Origin: Lachnospira sp. UBA3212
GTDB taxonomy: Bacteria; Bacillota; Clostridia; Lachnospirales; Lachnospiraceae
DNA length: 64,000 nt
Assembly: GCA_002363615.1 (NCBI GenBank)
Contig: DEWK01000014.1
Coordinates: 1-64,000 of the forward strand
Reading direction: 5' to 3'
Shown here: one piece after another, positions 51,501-60,000 of the stretch
How positions within the stretch are numbered: the first letter of the stretch is position 1
How the letters are laid out: every line of letters begins with the position of its first letter
Made by a program: the position numbers and the translations under genes
The notes under the pieces: model-generated
Told to the model about the DNA's origin: nothing
Database searches by the model: none
Seen by the model: only the letters and a program-made list of their open reading frames with translations

Positions 51501-53004
51501 CTTTCTTTCTCTCCAATCCTTCGATTGCCCGGCTTTCCTCCACATAATAATCGCCAACCAAGACATGATCCAAGCAACCTTCTCCATTCTGATCTGTAAT
51601 GATTTGGCCAACCTTTGGACCCACAGAACCATCCTTCTTTTTTTCATAAAGCGTGTAAGTTACACCAGTAAGATCAAAGGGTAGTTCTTTTCCCTGGGTG
51701 TTTACGGCCCTTTTTTTCACTCCAACTTCCCCATATTCCAGAATTTTTTCATTCTTCACAGTATAAGTAAGGGTAATGACATTATTATGTTCCGTACTTA
51801 TCACTCGTTCAAAATCCCCTAGTTTATATCCATCGGGTGCCTTACTTTCTACAATTTTAAAGATTCCCTCATTATCCTTGGTACGATATAAGAGACCACT
51901 CCTTGCTATCCCATTGGCATCCGTTACCATTTTTGCTTTTTTTAAACCGCTATGGCTTTCCTTGATTTCACAAAAAACCGCTTGGTTCTGACTTTCCGTT
52001 TTGCTCCTAGAAAACTCATATATAGTAAATTCTGCACCAGAAAGTAACTGATCCGGATGGTCTTTATCCTCTTTGATCACTGCAACTTCTAAAGCATCCG
52101 GCTGGTCTTCCACTCCCCCGCCCAATACATTGGTTACACTTCCCGATTCCCCAGTTGTAAAATAATACTTTTTATTGGAAATAAGGGCCCCGGAAGGTTC
52201 TTGAATTTCCTTGGCATAGTATCTGGTATGACAATCTAAGGCCTTCTTCGAACTACCTACTCCACTATTTGTATCCGTAGTAATCCTTGTAACTTCCTTT
52301 CCTGATTCCAAATAGATTCCGTAAACCGCTTTTCGGTCTGCCTCCTCATTCACATACGAGACATTCTTTCTTAATTTTGCCTGACAATACATATGGTTGC
52401 TTTGACCGGCCAGCACATCCTGAGAATTTTTGTTTACATAAGTAGTTAAGGTGACCGAATCCCTATATTCATTCTCCTTGGAATATGCAATTAGATTCTG
52501 AATATCCCCCGCTGCCTTCTTACTGCAATAAGAATTCAGATATTTTTTTAGGGTTTGATTATAAATTCCCTCACTGATTTTTTCCCCCTTTTGTTGCATC
52601 TGCATCAAACGCCAGATCAGAAGTTGAGATGCCTTATACCTTGTAATCTGATCCTCTTCCTGATACCACCCATCCTTTTCTTGAGCGTAGTAAATTGCCC
52701 CCTTTAGGTATCTTTTATACTCTCCATACCCAACTTCCTTGGCCGTATAGTTTCCGGAAACAGACGCTACATCAATTTCAAGACAGTAGGCCTGTTTTCC
52801 TGCCAACTGCAAGAAGTTCATAAAACATGATTTCTTTCCGGAAGGGCTTAATCCTTCAAGGCCCGATACAATCAATTGTTTTCCACTAATTACCTTGTAG
52901 TTTGCCGCCTCTGTCTTTTTTTCCTGATTCCCCACGGTTTCTAAGATTATGACAAGCACCAAAATCAATACCCAACATCTTCTCTTCCTTAAACAACCTT
53001 TCAT
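48556..53004 (-). CDS. Thioester-domain, SpaA/Cna-B repeat, sortase-anchored adhesin
   Basis: The 1482-residue protein has a signal peptide, an N-terminal thioester-type domain in which C74 (QAYCLEIDV) and Q127 (ASQLLIWRL) can form an internal Cys-Gln thioester able to bind host or surface amines, then ten Cna-B/SpaA-like repeats from about 300 to 1430 (each begins like VxKxD...LxGAxFxLY; examples LLSGAEFTIYEF, FVSGAEFKLYDEEG, LGGAIFDLLDEKG). These repeats usually hold Lys-Asn isopeptide bonds. It ends with the sorting signal VPKTGD (1439-1444), a helix and KEKKRKK. So it is a wall-anchored stalk adhesin. No sortase or backbone pilin gene is adjacent. Confidence 0.92.
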   Translation of the reverse strand: MKGCLRKRRCWVLILVLVIILETVGNQEKKTEAANYKVISGKQLIVSGLEGLSPSGKKSCFMNFLQLAGKQAYCLEIDVASVSGNYTAKEVGYGEYKRYLKGAIYYAQEKDGWYQEEDQITRYKASQLLIWRLMQMQQKGEKISEGIYNQTLKKYLNSYCSKKAAGDIQNLIAYSKENEYRDSVTLTTYVNKNSQDVLAGQSNHMYCQAKLRKNVSYVNEEADRKAVYGIYLESGKEVTRITTDTNSGVGSSKKALDCHTRYYAKEIQEPSGALISNKKYYFTTGESGSVTNVLGGGVEDQPDALEVAVIKEDKDHPDQLLSGAEFTIYEFSRSKTESQNQAVFCEIKESHSGLKKAKMVTDANGIARSGLLYRTKDNEGIFKIVESKAPDGYKLGDFERVISTEHNNVITLTYTVKNEKILEYGEVGVKKRAVNTQGKELPFDLTGVTYTLYEKKKDGSVGPKVGQIITDQNGEGCLDHVLVGDYYVEESRAIEGLERKKGFSDLRVEKNQRAWIDSEFSKDVAWHGSIGVHKVNEGDFEEGIPETVFEVQELIASKGSYEKVASFKTDEDGYGRSPELTYTRENLGRFRLVESEANKNFIKDENWCYEFCLTGKEETLTLEVANKKRTGSLELQKYALGMNGKEEKDCFEGVVYRLYKSYALEGGQVVFQKESNVGAIKLDSFGRARVDQLDVGDYLLVEEEGDVSSWLPEKLKHQAKRSMKLSIYDGKTTYCDGRKGISYDGENYETAYCATGDAIDLKKEDYRTNVLLNRQKSIQVDVVKEDLKGRKLAGTKFLLEAWNQKQGEYEVLYQECFTNEDGQVKDPFGNDLWLVANSNNLGRFRIRESQPSPGYLNSGYYKEISFEEGESQEGTFRFYDKVVNSPKEYDIFLDKTDQKTGVFVSGAEFKLYDEEGKTEYGTFLEEDGVYHLKVTNDILQGHLSGYFLIKEDKVPKGYVTYKEEEKNPSLKIELTTDDDILKVELENRPVEGEIRGHKRDADREDGSPCGDLSLKGAVYGVFTNNGKDLVAKTVSDVNGDFVFEGLELENYQVMELEAPKGYQKSPEVFEAPLKDLYDQGEKKDVEIVSLEHEFLEKPERGNLCFRKYGSGLYGGREKEETLSGAVFGIYLLSDLKKMDPKIENHLESFTYEKEGVYKDNSCSGTFTTDDLGYGKLEQIPKGTYVLVELEEPEGYERIDPIIFEMKNSSGDMLVELGKLVDQRKTLPIRLIKKDARTGKVIAKEGTSFKIKDQRNGEYLCDSEGRQVFTTGEDGSYVLSEIPLGNYLLEEVKAPDGYLLADPMNIRVDLLDYQNFKDKGQEKQISLYDQATKVKIYKYEEGSKKELGGAIFDLLDEKGNVVKKIKSQKGGTLIYGLIPGKYQLVEVKAPKGYLKAKNVDFEVKEVKNLQIVTVTDAKISRSFSSRKNSGSRTKSTGTSVPKTGDISPTKELIMGMISLFVLLGILFFSKEKKRKKMDFVVKK

Positions 53005-53064
53005 TCAACCCTCTCTTTCCTGTTTCCATCCTCCTTTCCTTTCCCATATCCCTCTAGTATCTTA

Positions 53065-53093
53065 AAATTATCACACACTATATATGTTGTCAA
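53065..53093 (-). promoter_or_regulatory. Promoter of the Cna-B adhesin gene
   Basis: TTGACA (53088-53093) and TAATTT (53065-53070) on the minus strand, spacer 17. The -35 lies just past the terminator of the preceding gene. Confidence 0.6.
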
Positions 53094-53108
53094 AGTGGCA
53101 GTTCCACT

Positions 53109-53143
53109 AAAAAAGTCCGTCCTAAGAATCACTTAGAACGGAC
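53109..53143 (-). terminator. Terminator of the FN3/lipoprotein operon
   Basis: Twelve-base arms (53115-53126 and 53132-53143, one G-T pair) with a five-base loop and six T on the minus strand, 20 bases after the stop codon. Confidence 0.88.
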
Positions 53144-53163
53144 GATCAATTTTTATTTAATTA

Positions 53164-54399
53164 TTAAGCAGCGCCGTTGAACGCAGTTGTCGCTTCCTCT
53201 GCATCATAAGAATAATCATCATATGAATAATCATCGTATGAATAATCATCGTATGAATCGTTCTGAGTTCTTGCGCTATAAACTGAATTATAGAAATCCT
53301 TGAATGAAAGAACACTTTCAGGAGCAGTAACATCCTTTACTTCAGCCTTCTCTACTTCTGCACTAAGCTTAACAGAAAGGCCAATGCCCTCATCCTTTGA
53401 CTTACCAGAAACCTCAGCTGTAATAATACCACCCTTGCTGTCGGCCTTAGCAGAAATCACAATCTTTCCATCCTCGATTTCCTCTTCGATTTCTTCCTGG
53501 ATATTTTCTTTTCTTATAGCCTCGGCTATATCCTCGAATTCATCTTCTTCTAAATCGCCCATCTTATTGATTGCCTGAAGTAAACGATCATCTTCACCCA
53601 TCTTATCCTCCAATGCTTTCTTCAGATCAACAAGCATGTCATAGGCACCATCCTCAATGAAATCAGCGGTAGCATCTACCAATGTCTGTAAATTCTTTAC
53701 ATCTACAGTAAGAGTATACTTATCTCCATCCTGTCCAAGAAGTCCCTTAGCCTTAGCATATGCCTTCTTGATTGGTGAATAACAGGTATCCTTAAAAATC
53801 TCTACATACTTCTGTACAGTTTCCTCATCCAAAGCAGCCTGATTTTCATCAAAGGAATATCCTGACTCCGTTTCAGCAAGTTCCATTAAATCATCCATAG
53901 AAATGGAAAGATATTCAGCACCAATCTGATCCTTAACTTCCTGAACTTCATCAGAAGTAACTTCTGATCCCGTGAATTTACTAGCATACTTTGCAGCAAA
54001 ATCAATAGCAGAAGAAGTATTCACATAAATAGTCTCATCAACTAATACAATATCGGTCAAATCCTCATAACCTTCGCCTAAATCTAAGCTAATCTTTTCA
54101 GTACCCTGCTTGCCGTCAGTAGAAGCCTCAACCTTTAACTTTACTTCATCTGTTCCAAGTGCTTTCTTTATTCCAAGGCTATCATCCTTGTCATCAATCT
54201 TAACACTTGTTTCAATGGTAACATTACCTTCCTGGATTTTTCCAATTTTTTCAACTTCCTGAAAGAAATCGCTTTTCTCTTCCTGCTTAGACTCCTTTGA
54301 AGACTTCTTGCTGTTTGAGTCAGCAGATCCGCATCCTGCAAGAGATGCTACCATCATTGCACTCATACCAATTGCAAATATTTTTTTTCTCTTCATCAT
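53164..54399 (-). CDS. Unknown lipoprotein with Tyr/Asp repeat tail
   Basis: The 411-residue protein has a lipoprotein signal (MMVASLAGCG, lipidated C23), a Ser/Lys linker and a soluble acidic domain with features of a beta-sheet plus helix lipoprotein of the LppX/DUF type (LGEGYEDLTDIVLVDETIYV), but no family I can name. The C-terminus holds three to four copies of SYDDY (YDDYSYDDYSYDDYSYD) followed by a short Ala/Thr end. It follows the FN3 protein gene by 13 bases and shares its transcript. Confidence 0.7.
   Translation of the reverse strand: MMKRKKIFAIGMSAMMVASLAGCGSADSNSKKSSKESKQEEKSDFFQEVEKIGKIQEGNVTIETSVKIDDKDDSLGIKKALGTDEVKLKVEASTDGKQGTEKISLDLGEGYEDLTDIVLVDETIYVNTSSAIDFAAKYASKFTGSEVTSDEVQEVKDQIGAEYLSISMDDLMELAETESGYSFDENQAALDEETVQKYVEIFKDTCYSPIKKAYAKAKGLLGQDGDKYTLTVDVKNLQTLVDATADFIEDGAYDMLVDLKKALEDKMGEDDRLLQAINKMGDLEEDEFEDIAEAIRKENIQEEIEEEIEDGKIVISAKADSKGGIITAEVSGKSKDEGIGLSVKLSAEVEKAEVKDVTAPESVLSFKDFYNSVYSARTQNDSYDDYSYDDYSYDDYSYDAEEATTAFNGAA
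53204..53258 (-). repeat. 15-base tandem repeat coding SYDDY
   Basis: About three and a half copies of a 15-base unit (core ATAATCATCGTATGA on the plus strand) give the repeated Ser-Tyr-Asp-Asp-Tyr peptide. Copies are almost identical, so number could change by slippage. Confidence 0.8.
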
Positions 54400-54412
54400 A
54401 CTAAATCCTCCC

Positions 54413-55612
54413 TTACTTTACAGTAATCTTCTGCTTGTAAATAAAATCTGATCCGGTAGCAGTCTTGACCTTCTTCTTGCTTCCGTTAATATAGAACTCA
54501 AGCTTAACCCAATAGCTCTTGCCCTTCTTAAGATTCTTCTTACCAATCTTGCTAATAGTATACTTTTTCTTAGAAGCATTTACAATTGCCACTTTCTTGT
54601 AACCCTTATCTTCCTTGGTAGAAATGGAAATCTTTGCCCAGTTCATACCAGAAATCTTAGACCACTTTAAGCTAATCTTCTTGTTGCTAGTGGAATACTT
54701 TGCACTCTTTGAAGCACCATAGTAACGATAATTACTCCACTCACCATATACTTTACCAGCATCCGTAGTGATATATGGACGAACACGATAAGCATATGCC
54801 TTACCCTGCTTAATATTAGAAAATCTTGCACTGCTACCTTCTGCAGTTGCAGCAGTCTTATAGGTAATCTTACCCTTCTTGCTAACTTTGATCGTTGCAA
54901 CTTCTGCCTGGATTGAATCACCACCAACGACACCAACATAGATTACTCCGATGCTTGCATAGGCACTTGTTAATCCAAATGAATTCTTATCATAACGTCC
55001 CGGAAGGACTTTTAAACCATATACAGTCTTATAAGCATAAGATCCCATTGCCTTATATCCACTTGCAGAAGTACGATATGCATATACTCTTGCATAAGTC
55101 TCACCAGCTAAATATGGGATTTCTGCACTTGTAACATTTCCTACATCATAGGTATTGCTAGCATATGTGATCACATAACCATCTGCTCCTGTAGCTGGCG
55201 CCCAGTTTAGGATACAAGTAGTAGAGGTTGCATTCACAAATGAGGCACTAGAAATATCACTTGGTGCTGTTACCAACTGAAAAGCGTCTGACCATGGGCC
55301 TCTACCAGACTTATCCGCTGCACATACCTGTACATAAATCGTCTGACCTTCGCTTAATGAAGACTTGGTATCAGTCGCACTGTAACTGTAATCTTCGCTT
55401 CCCCAATTTACTCCATCGTTGGAATAACGAGTGTAGTACTTGGTTGCTGAAACATCCGCAGTCCATGCAACCTTGACTGAAGACTTACTTGCGTCTTCCT
55501 GATGAATTCCAGTAACTGCTCCAGGCGCTGCAAATGCTGCTACTGACATCACAACTGATGTAACGGCAAATGCTGCTACAGCACCTAATGTTTTTAACTT
55601 ATTCTGTAACAT
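54413..55612 (-). CDS. Secreted fibronectin type III repeat protein
   Basis: The 399-residue protein starts at ATG 55612, five bases after AAGGAGG; the 17-codon in-frame extension is not supported. A signal peptide ends VAAFAA, then two clear FN3-like domains (PGAVTGIHQEDASKSSVKVA; SDISSASFVNATSTTCILNW) and two more divergent beta units with a Lys-rich last one (KISLKWSKISGMNWAKISI). There is no lipobox or sorting signal, so it may be released or held by the basic C-terminal domain. Cotranscribed with the lipoprotein downstream. Confidence 0.78.
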   Translation of the reverse strand: MLQNKLKTLGAVAAFAVTSVVMSVAAFAAPGAVTGIHQEDASKSSVKVAWTADVSATKYYTRYSNDGVNWGSEDYSYSATDTKSSLSEGQTIYVQVCAADKSGRGPWSDAFQLVTAPSDISSASFVNATSTTCILNWAPATGADGYVITYASNTYDVGNVTSAEIPYLAGETYARVYAYRTSASGYKAMGSYAYKTVYGLKVLPGRYDKNSFGLTSAYASIGVIYVGVVGGDSIQAEVATIKVSKKGKITYKTAATAEGSSARFSNIKQGKAYAYRVRPYITTDAGKVYGEWSNYRYYGASKSAKYSTSNKKISLKWSKISGMNWAKISISTKEDKGYKKVAIVNASKKKYTISKIGKKNLKKGKSYWVKLEFYINGSKKKVKTATGSDFIYKQKITVK

Positions 55613-55653
55613 AAAATCCTCCTTTTTGTTACCCAAAAATTTTAATTTTAGAA

Positions 55654-55682
55654 ATTTTATCACACTATGATCACATTTTCAA
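55654..55682 (-). promoter_or_regulatory. Promoter of the FN3/lipoprotein operon
   Basis: TTGAAA (55677-55682) and TAAAAT (55654-55659) on the minus strand, spacer 17. Confidence 0.6.
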
Positions 55683-55733
55683 CAAGAAACTTTCTCTTGC
55701 GTAATTGTTTCTATTTTAGTGTTATTACTTCAT

Positions 55734-55760
55734 ATTTTCGTTATTTTCGTTATTTTCGTT
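55734..55760. repeat. Three perfect 9-base tandem repeats
   Basis: ATTTTCGTT occurs three times head to tail, six bases after the stop codon of the upstream gene and about 50 bases upstream of the FN3 gene -35 box. No terminator was seen between these genes. Confidence 0.85.
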
Positions 55761-55766
55761 ATTTTT

Positions 55767-56978
55767 TCAGGAAGTATAGTTCCACTTTAACTTGTAATCT
55801 CCAGAATCTGTATCGCTTAATCCATAAACACAAACGTAATAGGTTCCCTTCCATTCGAAGGCTGATTTCAGGTTAATATTATTACCATTGGCAGAGATGG
55901 TGGTCAAACCACCCACAAGTTTCTGTTTGCGGCTATTGTAAACCTGGACCCCTAAAAGGCCGTTGGAATTTCCCTTTACATTTAAGACCACCTTGCTAGA
56001 CTTTGCAACCGATAGTTTGTACCAGTCTTCTTCCCCCTGACCGAGCGGAATAATGCCACTGTATTGACGGTTTCGTCTAAGTGAACTTGCCGTGGAATAG
56101 CTGTGTTTCGCAGTATCCCTTGCCGCCTTCATCAATAGCTGGAAGTGCACTCTTCCCCGGTAGCCATAGAATTTAAAATAAATGGTTTGTCCCTTCTTAA
56201 CACCATATAAAACGCGGCTATTTACCATGCCTCCAGCAGGCCATACAAAGGTTTTGTTTTCTCCTAAATCTTTGCCATTTTCATCACAAAGAACAAAGTA
56301 ACCATGCCAGCTTCCAGAACCGGTAAGGGTTACATAGCCCGTACGGCTCGCCTTGAACTGAAAGACATAGGCCTCTTTTTTAGTAGAAGGATAAATCACG
56401 GTATTTTTCTTGTTTCTTAGCGTGGTAATTACCGATTTCCTTCCCTTGGCCTTGGAAAGTTTTCCATAACTGCGTTTTGTTCGAATCTTAAAATTCGCAT
56501 CCACACTACCGTTGTACTTAATATAATAAAGGCCCTTGGTCTTTATTTGAAAACTTGTTCCATAGTCCCTGGCAGAAGTCAAGGTAATCGCCTTCCCTAC
56601 TCTTTTTCCGTTCCGATTTAAAAGAGTTACTTTAATCTCCTCGTTGGCTGTAACCGTAATGGTTCCCGGGCGATTCATCTTAATCCTTTTTTTCTCGCTA
56701 ATATAAGCAGTTGGATTATTTGTTTCTACTTCAGTAGTTGCCTCTGTAGTAGTCTCCGTGGTAACCTCTCCACTTGTCTCTGTTTCTGTGGTATTTTGCA
56801 GACTAGTTTCCTCTTGGCTTTCCCCAACAGACTCTTCTTGCTCCTTAGATTCGGTTTCTGTAGCATAGGCTGCTACCTGTCCCAAACCAGCATTTGCAGG
56901 GGCAAACATGGTAGGTGCCATAAGAGCAGATGCTAAAAGACAAAGTCCGCAAGCCAGCCATTTTCTTGTATCAAACAT
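55767..56978 (-). CDS. Secreted protein with pre-peptidase C-terminal-like beta domains
   Basis: The 403-residue protein has a signal peptide of about 30 residues, an acidic Glu/Thr/Ser linker (to about 90) and three beta-sandwich units. The last (GQGEEDWYKLSVAKSSKVVL through GTYYVCVYGLSDTDSGDYKL) clearly resembles the PPC domain (PF04151), and the others (PGTITVTANEEIKVTLLNRN; SRTGYVTLTGSGSWHGYFVL) are similar. PPC domains usually accompany secreted enzymes, but no catalytic domain is present here. The start has AAGGAG five bases upstream. Role unknown. Confidence 0.7.
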   Translation of the reverse strand: MFDTRKWLACGLCLLASALMAPTMFAPANAGLGQVAAYATETESKEQEESVGESQEETSLQNTTETETSGEVTTETTTEATTEVETNNPTAYISEKKRIKMNRPGTITVTANEEIKVTLLNRNGKRVGKAITLTSARDYGTSFQIKTKGLYYIKYNGSVDANFKIRTKRSYGKLSKAKGRKSVITTLRNKKNTVIYPSTKKEAYVFQFKASRTGYVTLTGSGSWHGYFVLCDENGKDLGENKTFVWPAGGMVNSRVLYGVKKGQTIYFKFYGYRGRVHFQLLMKAARDTAKHSYSTASSLRRNRQYSGIIPLGQGEEDWYKLSVAKSSKVVLNVKGNSNGLLGVQVYNSRKQKLVGGLTTISANGNNINLKSAFEWKGTYYVCVYGLSDTDSGDYKLKWNYTS

Positions 56979-57014
56979 GCTATCTCCTTTCTCTTAGGAA
57001 ATTTCCATTGAGAT

Positions 57015-57065
57015 AAAAAAGGACCGTCCTTCTCGGAACCTTCTACCATCCGATCCAAACGGTCC
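57015..57065 (-). terminator. Terminator of the FKBP/purL operon
   Basis: Arms GGACCGT (57021-57027) and ACGGTCC (57059-57065) with additional inner pairing, then six T on the minus strand. It lies 17 bases after the purL stop codon. Confidence 0.8.
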
Positions 57066-57081
57066 TCCAATTATTTACTTA

Positions 57082-60000
57082 TTACTGAAAATACTTCACA
57101 CCTGATTCGAAGATCTTCATATCCTGCTCACCGACAATGTTGATGGCAACGCCATCTCCACGTCTCTCGCTGTGGCACATCTTACCAAAGCAACGTCCGT
57201 CTGGGCTTAAGATACCTTCGATGGATGCGTAAGAACCATTGATATTCCATTCCTCATCCATGGTTGGGTTTCCAGCCTCATCTACGTACTGGGTAGCAAC
57301 CTGGCCATTGGCAAAGAGTTTATCAATCCACTCCTTAGGAGCAACAAAACGACCCTCACCATGAGAAGCAGGATTGGTATAGACACCACCAAGCTCTGCT
57401 CCACATAACCATGGGCTCTTGTTTGAAACCACCTTGGTATAAGCCATCTTAGAGATGTGACGGTTAATGGTGTTGTAGGTAAGGGTAGGGGCATTAGAAT
57501 CCTGACCGGTAATTGCTCCATTTGGAACTAAACCAAGTTTAATCAATGCCTGGAAACCGTTACAGATACCCAATACCAAACCATCACGTTTGTCTAAGAG
57601 TTCATGTACTGCATCCTTCATCTTTGCATTACGGAATGCTGTTGCAAAGAACTTAGCAGAACCATCCGGTTCATCACCTGCAGAGAATCCACCAGGGAAC
57701 ATTAAGATCTGAGCCTGCTTAATGCTTGCCTCAAACTCTTCTACAGAAGCACGAATATCATCTGCAGAGAGATTCTTAAATACCTTAGTAATTACGTTAG
57801 CACCTGCACGCTCAAAGGCTTTCGCTGTATCGTACTCACAGTTACTTCCCGGCATAACAGGGATAAATACGGTTGGCTTAGCCACCTTGTTCTTGCATAC
57901 ATAGATTTCCTTTGCCTCAAAGATCGGAGTATCAAGTGTCTCCTTATCCTTGCTGGACTTATCAGGGAATACCTTATCTAATGGCTCTGACCATGTCTTA
58001 AGAGCCTCTGAAAGATCAATCTTAACCTCTCCGTAGCTAAGAATCTTGTCATCGCAAGTATGACCAACTACAAGAGCCTCACCGCTTTCGATTAAGGCTG
58101 CAAGTTCCTGATCCTTAAGGTCTGCCACTTCTGCTACGATATTTCCATAACCTGGGGCAAATAAACCATCTGACGCAAGAGCCTTGTCATCTAGGCAAAC
58201 ACCGATCGCATTACCAAAAGCCATCTTACTTACTGCCTCTGCAAGACCATGAGCCTCAATGGTGTAAGCTGCAAGAATGTTCTTCTTTAAGGTCTGTGCG
58301 TGAATTGCATCATATAAAGCCATTACCTTGTCATAAACCGGCTTATCGAATTCATCTCTTGCAATCTTAAATAATACAAGGCCGTGATTAGCCCCCTTTA
58401 ATTCAGGGCTGATAATTTCCCCTTCCTTTGCTACATCTACTGCAAATGATACTAAGGTAGGTGGAACATCAATGTCATTAAAGGTTCCTGACATAGAATC
58501 CTTACCACCAATGGATGGTAAGCCAAATCCAATCTGAGCGTCATAAGCACCCAGAAGAGCTGTAAATGGCTGGCTCCAACGCTTTGGATCCTCATTCATT
58601 CTACGGAAGTACTCCTGGAAAGTGAAACGAATCTTCTTATAATCACCACCGGTAGATACAATCTTTGCAATTGACTGAACAACTGCATAAATTGCACCAT
58701 GGTATGGACTCCAGCTTGAAAGGTATGGATCAAATCCATAAGACATGATAGTCACTGCGTCTGACTTGCCCTTTAACACAGGAATCTTAGCAACCATTGA
58801 CTGAGTCTCAGTTAACTGATAACGACCACCATATGGCATAAGAACAGAACCAGCACCAATAGACGAATCAAACTGCTCAACCAATCCCTTCTGAGAACAT
58901 ACGTTAAGATCTGAAAGACAATCCATCCATGCCTTCTTTACATCTGCTACAGCCTTTGGCTGGAAGAACTTATCATCCTTAGCAGGAATTTCAACTTCTA
59001 CCGATGTTTCCTGATGAGCACCATTGGTATCTAAGAAGGCTCTTGAAATATCAACTATCTTTTTACCTCTCCAGTTTAATACAAGTCTAGGCTCCTTGGT
59101 TACTCTGGCAACTACAACGGCTTCCAGGTTCTCCTCATTGGCATATTCTAAGAAAGAATCTACATCCTTAGGATCAACCACAACTGCCATACGTTCCTGA
59201 GACTCAGAAATTGCAAGTTCTGTACCATCTAAACCAGCATACTTCTTAGGAACCTTATCAAGATCAATCGAAAGACCGGCTGCAAGTTCTCCGATTGCCA
59301 CGGATACCCCACCTGCACCAAAGTCATTACACTTCTTAATCAAACGAGAAACTTCTTCACGACGGAACAATCTCTGAAGTTTTCTCTCGGTAGGGGCATT
59401 CCCCTTCTGAACCTCAGCACCACAAACATCAATGGATGAAGTGTTGTGAGCCTTACTAGAACCAGTTGCACCACCGATTCCATCACGTCCGGTACGTCCA
59501 CCGAGTAATACAATAATATCTCCCGGATCAGAATTCTCACGAATCACTGCACGACGAGGGGCTGCTGCCATAACCGCACCAATCTCCATACGTTTTGCGA
59601 CATAATCCGGATGATATAACTCTTTTACATAACCAGTTGCAAGACCAATCTGATTACCATAAGAAGAATAACCACTTGCAGCGCCACGTACTAATTTCTT
59701 CTGTGGAAGCTTACCAGCAAGAGTATCCTTTACCGAGCCGGTAGGATCTGCTGCGCCAGTAATACGCATGGCCTGATATACATAGGTACGACCTGAAAGT
59801 GGATCACGGATTGCTCCACCAAGACAAGTAGCTGCACCACCAAATGGCTCGATTTCTGTAGGATGGTTGTGGGTCTCATTCTTAAAGTTTACTAACCACT
59901 CTTCTTCCTTGCCATCTACCTCAATTGGAACCACGATAGAACAAGCATTAATCTCGTCTGATTCCTCCTGATCTGCAAGTTTACCTTCCTTCTTTAACTT

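Noticed and set aside
53204..53258. CRISPR-like array
   Set aside because: Units are contiguous 15-base coding repeats without spacers. No CRISPR array was seen anywhere in the window.
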